A stretch of 55,022 nt of DNA from Oscillospiraceae bacterium (GTDB lineage: Bacteria > Bacillota > Clostridia > Oscillospirales > Oscillospiraceae): contig JAAWSV010000016.1 in the NCBI GenBank assembly GCA_022801715.1, positions 1 through 55,022 on the forward strand, given 5' to 3'. The notes beneath the pieces were generated by a model. The model worked only from the letters and a program-made list of their open reading frames with translations. It was not told the origin of the DNA and did not search any database. Shown piece after piece: positions 1 through 7,544 of the stretch; positions within the stretch are counted from its first letter, which is position 1; each line of letters begins with the position of its first letter. The translations under genes and the position numbers were made by a program.

Positions 1-1
1 C

Positions 2-643
2 CTCTGGCGGCTGGCCGCGGCGGCGGCCTGTCTGGCCGTGATCCTCTACGGCGCGGGAATCGCCCGGCCTGACCGGGCGGAGCATGCCGCCGAGGGCGGT
101 GTCCCCGTGGGAACGTCGCTGGCAGAGGCGGATCAGAGCGACGCGCTGCCGGGCAGCGCGTCCGAGGGGTTCCCCTCGGCGGCACCGGAGGTGCGCCTGG
201 CCGACGCCCCCAGCGAGGAACAGATCATGGAGGGGGTCATCACCTACTTCAACCACGTCCCCTCCGTGGAGGCCGACGGGGTCGCGGAAGCGACGGAGGA
301 GATCCGGGATAAGCAGGCGCCGAAGGTCGAGTCCCTGTCCGTCCCCACCCTCAGCAGCAGTGACCCGGAGCTCTTGGACTGGATGACCACCAATATTCCG
401 GAGGCGGGCTACAGCTCCGCGGACACCGCCAACAGCGCCGACGCCACCGCCTGGCTGATCAGCGGCGCGGAGTACGAGGCCCTGCAGGCCCACATGGAGG
501 CGGTGTCCATGGAATACGAGATGGACTGGGGGAGCACGCCCATGGTGATGGCCGTTGACAGCGGCGGGGAGACGGAGAGCCAAGTTGAGGTGATCTGCGT
601 GGTGTACCTCCAGGAGAATGAGACGGGGGAACCGGAATCATAA
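2..643 (+). CDS. Membrane-anchored protein of unknown function, 5' end outside the window
   Basis: The reading frame is open from the first bases, so the start lies to the left of the window. The first visible residues (LWRLAAAAACLAVILYG) form one hydrophobic helix. About 190 mostly acidic residues follow, with Ser/Ala/Glu-rich linker character and no Cys or catalytic motif that I can recognise. One membrane span followed by a soluble extracytoplasmic domain would fit the C-terminal half of an anti-sigma factor or a similar sensor, but nothing in the visible part proves this. The stop codon is followed within 10 nt by a strong hairpin terminator, so this is the last gene of its operon. The gene is real by codon use and frame; its function is unknown. 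Confidence 0.7.
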   Translation, partial: LWRLAAAAACLAVILYGAGIARPDRAEHAAEGGVPVGTSLAEADQSDALPGSASEGFPSAAPEVRLADAPSEEQIMEGVITYFNHVPSVEADGVAEATEEIRDKQAPKVESLSVPTLSSSDPELLDWMTTNIPEAGYSSADTANSADATAWLISGAEYEALQAHMEAVSMEYEMDWGSTPMVMAVDSGGETESQVEVICVVYLQENETGEPES

Positions 644-649
644 GAACAA

Positions 650-683
650 AGGCAGGGCGCCGCTCCGCGGCGCCCTGCCTTTT
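650..683 (+). terminator. Intrinsic terminator, probably bidirectional
   Basis: A perfect 12-bp stem (AGGCAGGGCGCC with GGCGCCCTGCCT) around a 7-nt loop is followed by a short T run on the plus strand. An A-rich stretch precedes it, so it can also serve the minus-strand gene that ends at 691. It separates two convergent genes. Confidence 0.85.
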
Positions 684-690
684 CGCTCTA

Positions 691-966
691 TCACCACAGC
701 AAGCTTACCATCAGCCAGAGGAGGGCAGTGGCACCGCCGCCGCAGATGGCGTACACCCAGCCGGGCAGCCCCCGAAAGGGGATGGGGCGGCCCGCTGCCG
801 CCGCCGTGTAGCCCTTGGCCACCCGGCAGGCCTCGCTGACCACCTGGTCGGAGGTGACGCCCTCCTGGGCGAAGGCCTCGTTGCGGACGATGAAGATCGC
901 CTGTTCAAACAGCTTGGGGTCCGGGGAATCCACTACGATCACCCGGCGGGAAACTCCTTTTACCAT
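691..966 (-). CDS. Small tail-anchored protein of unknown function (91 aa)
   Basis: The protein has a basic and acidic N-terminal two thirds and one C-terminal hydrophobic segment (roughly residues 69-90, WVYAICGGGATALLWLMVSL) ending almost at the stop. This is the layout of a tail-anchored membrane protein. The start is set by AAGGAG about 11 nt upstream of the ATG. It is monocistronic between convergent terminators and the spoIIE gene. I do not recognise the family. The soluble part (residues 5-60) looks like a small helical domain without catalytic signatures. Confidence 0.7.
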   Translation of the reverse strand: MVKGVSRRVIVVDSPDPKLFEQAIFIVRNEAFAQEGVTSDQVVSEACRVAKGYTAAAAGRPIPFRGLPGWVYAICGGGATALLWLMVSLLW

Positions 967-1025
967 GGGGCGTCAACTCCTTTTTTCCTGATGGAATCGT
1001 TATCCTGCCAGCATACAACAAGCAC

Positions 1026-1063
1026 GCAGGGAGCTGCCCGCCTGGCCGCGGACGGCTCCCTGC
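1026..1063 (-). terminator. Hairpin behind spoIIE, possible terminator
   Basis: A 9-bp stem (GCAGGGAGC with GCTCCCTGC) surrounds a GC-rich 20-nt loop about 45 nt beyond the spoIIE stop. It lacks a clear U tract, so termination is only probable. Confidence 0.4.
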
Positions 1064-1106
1064 CAGTATGTCCCAGCTTCCCCGTTTTATACCTACAGGC
1101 GGAGGG

Positions 1107-2702
1107 CTACACCTCCCGGCCGGCCTGGGGGGCGTAGAGACAGAGGCAGCTGCAGTCGTCCCGCTCCCCCACCCTCCGGCGGCTCTCCGCCATCAGCACC
1201 GAGATCAGCCGCTGGGGCTCGCCCCCCGGCCAGCCGGCCAGCAGGTCCTGGAGCCAGTCGTCCTCGGTGGCATCCACCAGGCCGTCGCTGACCAAGAGGA
1301 TGTAGGTGTCCGGCTCCACAGGGAAGCGCACCGGGGCGGGGACGGTGCGCCCCTCCTGGAGGCCCGCCGGCAGCGCCGAGCTGACCACGCGGCGGACCAC
1401 CCCGTGGCGCTTGATATAGGTGGGCGCCGCGCCGTACTTGTAGAGGGCGGCCTCCCGCGTGGCCGGGTTCATGGCCAAGAGGTCGATGGTGGTGAAGGAG
1501 CCGCTCTCCTCGTTTCTAAGGCTCAGAGCGGCGTTGATGGTCTTCAGCGCCGGCTCCGCCGCCACCCCCGCCCGGAGGAACTGCTCCAAAAGGCGCACGG
1601 CGGTGGAGGCCTCCTTATGGGCGGCCTCGCCGCTGCCCATGCCGTCGCTGAGGAGGAGGTAGAGCATACCGCAGTCGGTCTCAAAGTGGGTGATCACGTC
1701 GCCGCAGACCCGCTCCCCCTCCTTGGGGCGGCAGGCGCCGCCGGTGCGGCAGGTCCCGGCGGTGCGGGAGGCGGCCGCCGCCTCCTCCATACATGCCGCC
1801 TCGCCCAAGAACTCCGAGAGCTGGGCATACTGGCCCCTTGTCCGCGCCCGCTCCGCCTCCAGACGGCGGGTGTACTGCCGGCGGAGGAGCAGGGCGCCAA
1901 GCTCCTGGTTCACCGCGGCGAGGAACTCCGGCAGGTGGAGGCAGCGGTCGGTGAAGTGGCCGGGGTAGTCCTCTGTGAGGGACTTCCCCCGGCGGAGCAT
2001 GGCGGGGGTGGCGTCGTTGAGGGCGTTGAAGGTGTCGATATAGGTCTGGGACCAGCAGAGGGGACACTGCTTGCAGGTCCGGCACACCGCCTCCGCCGCC
2101 CGGTCGAATACCACCGCCGGGTTCTCCTCCCCCCGCACCGGCGGGGCCTTGCCAAAGCTGTTGTACAGGTCCCGGAAGGCCGCGGCGGAGAGCTGGAGCC
2201 GCCGGCGGAGGGAGGTGTCCGCGGACCGGTCCGTCCGCCGGCGGCCGGCCATCAGGCAGCAGTAGTGGCTCAGGGCAAAGATCAGCAGCAGGTAGGTGAG
2301 ATAGGCCATCAGGTGGGGGAGGGTGAAGCCCTCCCGCAGGAGGTAGGCCAGCTCCACCGCCGCCGTCATGGCCGCGGCGGCCACGGGGCGGAAGAGGGGC
2401 AGCTCGATGTACCTGGTGTCCCGGAAGGCGGTCCGGGCGGCGCAGAGCAGCGTCAGGATGCCGATCAGGCGCAGGCCGTCGGTGAAGGACATGGTGAGGA
2501 GGGCGGCCGCCGCCGCCCCGGCCAGGGCGAAGAGGGCCCGGTCCCGCCCGGTGCAGGCGGACAGGAGGGCGATGGCCAGCGGGGCGCGCCCCTCAAAGAC
2601 GAACAGGGCGGAGAGGAGGCCCCACAGGGTGTACAGCGCCGGCTCCCGGCAGGGCCGCAGGCGCTTTCTCCACTGGGCGGGTAGTTTTAAGGTGTGGCGC
2701 AT
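1107..2702 (-). CDS. spoIIE: Stage II sporulation protein E-like PP2C phosphatase
   Basis: SpoIIE is a membrane-bound PP2C phosphatase that dephosphorylates SpoIIAA and so activates sigma-F in the forespore. This 531-residue protein has a run of hydrophobic segments in its N-terminal third (about residues 20-160), a middle region with a Cys cluster (CRTCKQCPLC), and a C-terminal PP2C domain. The metal-binding motifs LLLSDGMGSGE, VSDGLVD and the terminal RDDCSCL are all present. It is shorter than the roughly 800-residue Bacillus protein because it has fewer membrane spans. I use the ATG at 2702, preceded by AAAGGGGG, and not the longer frame to 2822, whose N-terminus would cross a palindrome and low-complexity DNA. 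It appears monocistronic. Confidence 0.88.
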   Translation of the reverse strand: MRHTLKLPAQWRKRLRPCREPALYTLWGLLSALFVFEGRAPLAIALLSACTGRDRALFALAGAAAAALLTMSFTDGLRLIGILTLLCAARTAFRDTRYIELPLFRPVAAAAMTAAVELAYLLREGFTLPHLMAYLTYLLLIFALSHYCCLMAGRRRTDRSADTSLRRRLQLSAAAFRDLYNSFGKAPPVRGEENPAVVFDRAAEAVCRTCKQCPLCWSQTYIDTFNALNDATPAMLRRGKSLTEDYPGHFTDRCLHLPEFLAAVNQELGALLLRRQYTRRLEAERARTRGQYAQLSEFLGEAACMEEAAAASRTAGTCRTGGACRPKEGERVCGDVITHFETDCGMLYLLLSDGMGSGEAAHKEASTAVRLLEQFLRAGVAAEPALKTINAALSLRNEESGSFTTIDLLAMNPATREAALYKYGAAPTYIKRHGVVRRVVSSALPAGLQEGRTVPAPVRFPVEPDTYILLVSDGLVDATEDDWLQDLLAGWPGGEPQRLISVLMAESRRRVGERDDCSCLCLYAPQAGREV

Positions 2703-2719
2703 GGATGCTTGTCCCCCTT

Positions 2720-2736
2720 TGTCGTGGTACACGACA
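2720..2736. promoter_or_regulatory. Perfect palindrome upstream of spoIIE
   Basis: TGTCGTG-GTA-CACGACA is a perfect 7-bp inverted repeat 18 nt upstream of the spoIIE start codon, just before the ribosome site. TGTCG is shared with the Spo0A box core (TGTCGAA), but the last two bases differ. It could be an operator or a leader hairpin. Confidence 0.4.
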
Positions 2737-2808
2737 GTGTACAGGGGGAAATATGAGGTTGCTGTCGGGAAAAGGGGGCGGAGGCGGGGAAAGGGGGAAT
2801 TTTTTCTA

Positions 2809-2970
2809 AGAAGCTGTACCAATAGCCGAGGTATTCAGATTTGCGAGCCAAAATTGCCGGTGGCAAGGCGAAAAATCGCAGGGATACTTTGTGTATTTCA
2901 AGATTTTTCAACGCAGCCAGCGGAAATTTTGGCCGCCAAGCTGGGTACTGAGGCTATTGGTGCTGCTTCT
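2809..2970. repeat. 162-bp foldback (MITE-like) element
   Basis: The two ends are imperfect inverted copies: the left arm begins AGAAGCTGTACCAATAGCC and the right arm ends GGCTATTGGTGCTGCTTCT. The complementarity continues inward, with GCCAAAATT facing AATTTTGGC and GCGAAAAATC facing GATTTTTCAACGC, so almost the whole element can fold into one long hairpin. It carries no open reading frame. It sits between the spoIIE upstream region and the fmdE terminator. Mobility is inferred from the architecture only, and I see no second copy in the window. Confidence 0.7.
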
Positions 2971-2978
2971 AAAGAGTC

Positions 2979-3014
2979 AAAGCGCCCCGCCTGCCGGTGG
3001 CAGGCGGGGCGCTT
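2979..3014 (-). terminator. Intrinsic terminator of the ABC importer-FmdE operon
   Basis: A 16-bp GC-rich perfect stem (AAGCGCCCCGCCTGCC with its complement) and a 3-nt loop lie just past the fmdE stop. Read on the minus strand it ends in CTTTGA, a weak U tract. Confidence 0.7.
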
Positions 3015-3029
3015 TTCCGATGGGGTCCC

Positions 3030-3569
3030 TCAGACGCGGAAGCGGTCGTAGGGGTGGCAGCAGTCCAGGCAGAGCTTCTTCCCGTCCTCGATGCGCAGCA
3101 GGTGCTCCGCGGTGATCTCGCCGCAGCTCTCGCAGGGGAGGGAGCGGAAGAGGCGGGCCGGCTCCGGCAGGCGGAGGCGGGTCTCCATGGTGTCAAACAT
3201 CTCCGCCGGCTGCAGGCTCTGGAAGTAGTCGAAGGACTCCTCCCGGGTCATCTCGCGGGGCTTGGGGCGCAGCACCAGGCGGACGGAGCGGCCGCTGGTA
3301 CGGTTGTAGACGGAGAAGGCCTGCTTGCCGGTGATGTGGAAGAGGAGGTTCCCCTTCCCCGCGCTGCACCCTAAGATCACCTGAATGGCGTCCACGCCGC
3401 AGGCGTCATTCTCCGAGATGCAGACCACCTCCTCGTCATCGGAGAAGGTCAAATTCAACAGCTCGATGGCGTACAGCGCCGCCTTGTAGCCGATGGTCAG
3501 GCCGCCGCAGGCGTGGCCGTGGAAGGCCACACACTTCTCCCACAGTCTTTTCTGTTCACTCTGGTCCAT
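3030..3569 (-). CDS. FmdE family protein with C-terminal zinc ribbon
   Basis: The FmdE family is named after a gene in the molybdenum formylmethanofuran dehydrogenase operon; its biochemical role is not established. The family's metal-binding signature FHGHACGG is at residues 16-23. A conserved Cys follows (NDACGVD, about residue 57), and a four-Cys zinc ribbon (CESCGE and CLDCC) lies near the C-terminus of this 179-residue protein. It is the last gene of the FecBCD-type importer operon, about 80 nt behind the ATPase gene, with AAGGAG before its ATG. The linkage suggests handling of the metal or metal cofactor that the transporter imports, for example molybdenum/tungsten or a pterin-type ligand. 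That is inference. Confidence 0.85.
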   Translation of the reverse strand: MDQSEQKRLWEKCVAFHGHACGGLTIGYKAALYAIELLNLTFSDDEEVVCISENDACGVDAIQVILGCSAGKGNLLFHITGKQAFSVYNRTSGRSVRLVLRPKPREMTREESFDYFQSLQPAEMFDTMETRLRLPEPARLFRSLPCESCGEITAEHLLRIEDGKKLCLDCCHPYDRFRV

Positions 3570-3651
3570 AGTGTTCTCCTTTTTATTTCCGCGTTTTATT
3601 CCCGCGCCAAAGGCGGCGCGCCGGTTTTTCCCTGTAGGGTTTTCACGATCT

Positions 3652-4449
3652 TTACGATTTTGACGATTTTGCGTCCTCCCCCTGCCCCACCTCGGGGAAG
3701 GGTACGATGACCGGGAGGCCGTGGTGCTCGATGATGTGGACGTGGACGCCGTAGACCGCCTCGATGATCTCCGGGGTCATCACCTCCAGGCCGCCGTAGG
3801 CGTACACCTCCGCGTCCTGGAGGAAGAGGAACTTGTCGCAGTAGCGGATGGCCAGGTTCAGATCGTGGAGCACCGTCACCACGGAGAGCCGCTGCTCCCG
3901 GGCCACGTCGCGGACGGTCTGGAGGACATGGTGCTGACTGCGCAGGTCCAAGCTGCTGGTGGGCTCGTCCAGGAGCAGCAGCCGGGGCTGCTGGGCCAGG
4001 GCACGGGCCAGCAGGACCTTCTGGGCCTCGCCGCCGGAGAGCTCCGCCACGCTGCGCAGCTCATAGCCCGAGAGGCCCATCTGCCGGAGGATGGCGCCGG
4101 CAATCCTCCGGTCCTCCTCCCCCACATCCCAGCGGATGTAGGGCCGGCGGCCCAAGAGGACCGCGTCAAAGACCGTCATGTCCGCGGCCCGGGCGCTCTG
4201 GGGGACATAGGCGATCTTCTGGGCCAGCTCCCGGCCACTGAGGGCGGACATGTCCGCCCCGTCCACCGTCACACGGCCTCCCCTGGCGGGGAGAATCCGG
4301 TCGATGCACTTGAGGAGAGTGCTCTTCCCGGCGCCGTTGTTGCCCAGCACCGCCGCGCACTCCCCGGCGGGGAGGTCGAAGCCCACCTCCCGGAGGATCT
4401 CCCGGCTGCTGTGGGGATAGGTATATGTGATGTTTTCCACCTTAACCAT
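3652..4449 (-). CDS. ABC transporter ATP-binding protein, iron/siderophore/cobalamin type
   Basis: This 265-residue cytoplasmic ATPase powers the importer encoded by the two upstream genes. The Walker A motif GNNGAGKST (about residues 36-44), signature LSGGEAQKV, Walker B LLLLDEPTSSLD and switch histidine (VLHDLN) are all intact and spaced as in FecE/BtuD-like subunits. The start overlaps the permease stop by 8 nt, so translation is probably coupled. Substrate cannot be read from an ATPase of this class; siderophore, heme, cobalamin or another metal complex are all possible. Confidence 0.92.
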   Translation of the reverse strand: MVKVENITYTYPHSSREILREVGFDLPAGECAAVLGNNGAGKSTLLKCIDRILPARGGRVTVDGADMSALSGRELAQKIAYVPQSARAADMTVFDAVLLGRRPYIRWDVGEEDRRIAGAILRQMGLSGYELRSVAELSGGEAQKVLLARALAQQPRLLLLDEPTSSLDLRSQHHVLQTVRDVAREQRLSVVTVLHDLNLAIRYCDKFLFLQDAEVYAYGGLEVMTPEIIEAVYGVHVHIIEHHGLPVIVPFPEVGQGEDAKSSKS

Positions 4450-5521
4450 GTGCCTTCCCTCCTTTGAACAGCAAAAACAGGAACATGGGCGCCCCCAGGA
4501 AGGAGGTCAGCGCGCCGATGGGCAGCACCACCGGGGCCATCACCGAGCGGCCGAAGGTGTCCGCCAGGATCAGCAGCAGCGCCCCCGCCGCCGCCGAGCA
4601 GGGGATCAGGTAGCGGTAGTCACTGCCTACGAAGCGGCGCATGATGTGGGGGGCCACCAAGCCCACAAAGCTGATGATCCCCACAAAGGACACCGCCACC
4701 GCCGAGAGGAGGGAGCAGATGCCCATGCTCAGGAGCATCACCGAGCGGGTGTTGACACCCAGGCTCCTGGCGGCGTCGGCCCCGGTCTCCATGGCGTTGT
4801 AGTTCCAGCGGTTAAAGAGGAAGTAGCCCAAGGAGGCCAGCAGCACCGCCGCTAAAATCCCCAGCTCCCGCCAGTTGGTGCTCCCGAGGTTGCCGAAGGT
4901 CCAGAACACGATGGCACCTAACTTGGTGTCGTCGGCAAAGTACTGCAAAATCGTGCTGCCGCCGCTGAAGAGGGAGCTGAGGGCCACGCCGGCCAGCACC
5001 AGACCGCTGGGCCCCACGTCCCGTTTGAGCTGGGAGATGGCGATGACCGCCGCGGTGGAGAGGGAGCCGAAGAAAAAGGCGCAGAGGGTGATGATATAGG
5101 GGTTCTGGATGGTGATGGCGGTGGTGGCACTGGCGGAGTTCACCACGCCGCCGCCGAATACCACAATCCCCACCGCCGCGCCGAAAGCGGCCCCCTGGGA
5201 CACGCCCAGGGTGGAGGCGGAGGCCAGGGGATTTTGCAGTACGCACTGCATCACCGCCCCGGCGGAGGCCAGGGCCGCCCCCACCAGCACCGCGGCGGCC
5301 ACGCGGGGCAGGCGGATATTCCAGATGGCGGTCCGGGCCACGGCCTCCCCGCCACCTAAGAGGACCCGCACCACCTCCCCCAAGGGGATGGAGATGGACC
5401 CCACCCCCACGGCGTACAGCGCCGAGAGGGCCGCGGTCACAAAGACCACCAGCAGCGCCGCCCGCTTGCGCCGCAGGTAGCGGTCATAGACCCTCAGCTG
5501 TTCGGCGGAGTGATTGTCCAT
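4442..5521 (-). CDS. FecCD-family ABC transporter permease
   Basis: The 359-residue protein has about ten hydrophobic segments and FecCD-family hallmarks, including RLPRVAAAVLVGAALASAGAVMQ near residue 70 and the cytoplasmic coupling region VGIISFVGLVAPHIMRRFVG near residue 270. It forms the membrane channel for the binding protein gene just upstream (3-nt gap) and the ATPase downstream (8-nt overlap). A single permease gene implies a homodimer. Members of this family import ferric siderophores, heme, cobalamin or molybdate-like complexes. Confidence 0.92.
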   Translation of the reverse strand: MDNHSAEQLRVYDRYLRRKRAALLVVFVTAALSALYAVGVGSISIPLGEVVRVLLGGGEAVARTAIWNIRLPRVAAAVLVGAALASAGAVMQCVLQNPLASASTLGVSQGAAFGAAVGIVVFGGGVVNSASATTAITIQNPYIITLCAFFFGSLSTAAVIAISQLKRDVGPSGLVLAGVALSSLFSGGSTILQYFADDTKLGAIVFWTFGNLGSTNWRELGILAAVLLASLGYFLFNRWNYNAMETGADAARSLGVNTRSVMLLSMGICSLLSAVAVSFVGIISFVGLVAPHIMRRFVGSDYRYLIPCSAAAGALLLILADTFGRSVMAPVVLPIGALTSFLGAPMFLFLLFKGGKAHG

Positions 5522-5524
5522 ACC

Positions 5525-6661
5525 TCACTCCCCCAATGTCACGCTGCCGTAGCCCGCCCCGGCGGATTCCAGTACGCGCAGGTAGTCCGGCTGGCCCAGG
5601 AAGAAGTCAAAGATCTCGCTGGCCTTGGCGGAGAAGTCCACATCGGCGAAGGCCTCCGGGTAGAGGAGGGTACCGGTGTAGTAGGCGCTGACCAGGGGGA
5701 TCTCCACGTTGGACCAGTGCCAGGTGGAGTTGGGCCACTGGTAAAGCCGGCCCTCCCGCACCGCCTGGAGCTGCTGAAAGTAGCCGGGGTTCTCGGCGTA
5801 GTCGGTGCGCAGGAGCTCCATGCTGCCGCTGTCGAAGAAGATGATCTCCGGGTCCCAGGTGAGGATCTGCTCCCGGTCCACCATGACGCCGCTGGCGCCG
5901 GTCTGGCCGGCCACCTCCCTGGCCACGTCGTTGGCGGAGAGGATCTGGAACACCGGGTAGTTGGTGTACACGCCGTCGATGCTGTGGCTGCCCTTGAAGG
6001 TGGCCCCGGCCCCGAGGACCGTGGGGGTCTCCCCCGCTCCGGCGGTCCGGCGGGCGAGATCGCCGAGGCAGTCGTCAAGAAATTGGATCACCGCCTCGGC
6101 CCGGTCGCTGACGCCGCAGACCTCCCCCAGGATCCGCAGGGACTCATTGTAGTCCTCGCCAAAGAGGGTCCCCTGGGACACGGCCACCACGGGGATGCCG
6201 GTCTGGCTCTGGAGGTTGTCCGCCGCGTCGGCGGGGTCGGTGGTGAGGATCACGTCCGGGGCGGCCAGCATGATCTCCTCCGGGTAGTAGGCGGTCTCCC
6301 CCATGGCGTTGGTGCCGCAGTTGGGCAGGGCGGACCAGGCCTCCAAATTGACGTAGGCGTAGGCCTGGAGGGGGCTGGAGGCGATCTCGCAGGCCTCGAT
6401 GCCCACCGCCCGGTCCGCGAGGCCCAGGTAGGTGATCATGCGGGGGGTGTTGCCCAAGGGGACGATCCGCGTCACCTCCGCGGGAATCTCCACGGTGCGG
6501 CCGGCGCCGTCGGTGATGGTGCGCGTGGCGGCAGTCCCGCCGGCGGGGGGCGGGGCGTCGTCCTGCCCGCTGTTTTGGTCTTTGGGGGCGCAGGCGGTCA
6601 GGGACAGCAGCAGCGCCAGCAGGAGGAGGAGGGACAGAAGTCTGGTATGGTTTACTCTCAT
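5525..6661 (-). CDS. Substrate-binding lipoprotein of an iron/cofactor ABC importer
   Basis: The N-terminus is a lipoprotein signal peptide with lipobox LTAC (Cys about residue 22), followed by a Ser/Gly/Pro-rich linker and a TroA/FhuD-type periplasmic-binding fold. ITDGAGRTVEIP near residue 50 is the usual first strand of this family. The partner strings PDVILTTDPADAADN and TGIPVVAVSQGTLFG are typical of class III binding proteins. I chose the ATG at 6661, which has GAGG upstream and gives a proper signal peptide; the longer frame adds a non-signal-like leader. It is the first gene of the importer-fmdE operon. The ligand is not evident. Confidence 0.9.
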   Translation of the reverse strand: MRVNHTRLLSLLLLLALLLSLTACAPKDQNSGQDDAPPPAGGTAATRTITDGAGRTVEIPAEVTRIVPLGNTPRMITYLGLADRAVGIEACEIASSPLQAYAYVNLEAWSALPNCGTNAMGETAYYPEEIMLAAPDVILTTDPADAADNLQSQTGIPVVAVSQGTLFGEDYNESLRILGEVCGVSDRAEAVIQFLDDCLGDLARRTAGAGETPTVLGAGATFKGSHSIDGVYTNYPVFQILSANDVAREVAGQTGASGVMVDREQILTWDPEIIFFDSGSMELLRTDYAENPGYFQQLQAVREGRLYQWPNSTWHWSNVEIPLVSAYYTGTLLYPEAFADVDFSAKASEIFDFFLGQPDYLRVLESAGAGYGSVTLGE

Positions 6662-6798
6662 GGTGATACCTCGCTTGACAGTCAATTTCCGGACAGCCGG
6701 CCCAAGGCGGGGCCCGCTGTCCCGCCTATTGTACCCGCCTGCGATTTTTTTCACAAGCCGGGGTGGGGGATATTTTTTTCAGATGCCTCCTCTTTTGC

Positions 6799-6842
6799 CA
6801 AAAAAAGCGGGACCGGGAGTGATAACTCACTCCCGGTCCCGC
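6799..6842 (-). terminator. Strong intrinsic terminator behind the YqeG-like gene
   Basis: A 16-bp perfect stem (GCGGGACCGGGAGTGA with its complement) and TAAC loop are followed on the minus strand by seven Ts. It ends the transcript of the gene at 6855-7460 and isolates the importer operon. Confidence 0.9.
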
Positions 6843-6854
6843 CCTTGGGCCGGT

Positions 6855-7460
6855 CTATCGCAGGTAGGGCGGCGTCTCCCCCAGCTGGTAGTACTGGTCG
6901 CCGCTGACCGCCTTGTGGTGCTTGCGCCAGAGGCCCCGGGCCAGCAGCTCCTCCCGCAGCTTCCTGCCCTCGGACTTCACCAAGGGGTTCCCCGTCTCCA
7001 TCACACGCCACACCGCCCGGACCATGCAGGTGGTGATCCCGAAGGCCCGGCCCCCGGCCACGTCGCTGGTCTGGCTGTTGCCGACGTGGGCCATCTGGGA
7101 CTTCTCCACGCCGAACCGGGTCTGGAGCCGCTGGAAATTGGCCGTCAGGGGCTTCTCCGCCTGGGCCACGTAGTCGATGCCAAGGGCCTGAGAGAAGTGG
7201 CTGCCCCGGGCGTCCTTGTTGTTGGTCAGGAGGACCACGTGAAAGCCCATGCCCTTGAGGTACTCCATCAGGGTCTTGGCCGCCTTGGGCGGGTCCGCCG
7301 CCAGCCATGTGGCGATGGTGTCATCAATGTCGAAGGAGAGGAGGGTGATGCCGGCGTCCCGCAGGCGCTGGTAGTCGATGGCGTAGATGTCGTGCTGGTA
7401 GACGTGGGGGATGTACAGCGACCGCAGATAGTCGTCCATCATCCTTGAAAAGCTGCTCAT
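6855..7460 (-). CDS. YqeG-like HAD phosphatase (HAD-IIIA)
   Basis: The 201-residue protein carries the HAD motifs in order: motif I FDIDDTI (about residues 43-49), motif II LLTNN, motif III Lys (AEKPL), and a motif IV region VGNSQTSDVAGG. In most relatives motif IV begins GD, so the Asn here is slightly unusual. An acid is still available in SD. YqeG-type proteins are small cytoplasmic phosphatases. The gene is transcribed alone from a good promoter at 7499-7528 and ends at a strong terminator. Confidence 0.82.
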   Translation of the reverse strand: MSSFSRMMDDYLRSLYIPHVYQHDIYAIDYQRLRDAGITLLSFDIDDTIATWLAADPPKAAKTLMEYLKGMGFHVVLLTNNKDARGSHFSQALGIDYVAQAEKPLTANFQRLQTRFGVEKSQMAHVGNSQTSDVAGGRAFGITTCMVRAVWRVMETGNPLVKSEGRKLREELLARGLWRKHHKAVSGDQYYQLGETPPYLR

Positions 7461-7498
7461 GCTGACCGCCTCCTTCTGTTTTCCCCTGTTTTTCGGCT

Positions 7499-7528
7499 AT
7501 CTTACCACAGGGGCGGCGGCAATGTCAA
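7499..7528 (-). promoter_or_regulatory. Sigma-A type promoter of the YqeG-like gene
   Basis: On the minus strand TTGACA, 18 nt and TAAGAT lie about 40 nt upstream of the 7460 start codon. The -35 box is a perfect consensus. Confidence 0.65.
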
Positions 7529-7544
7529 CCTGCCGGGGGGCGTC

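Noticed and set aside
1068-2684. Long plus-strand ORF of 538 codons opposite spoIIE, and similar long antisense ORFs opposite the SLH, aminotransferase, ligase and hsdR genes (for example 33990-36119)
   Set aside because: High GC content keeps the opposite frame open. The products are low-complexity (Gly/Ala/Arg/His/Val-rich) with no domain, while the minus-strand genes have clear family motifs.
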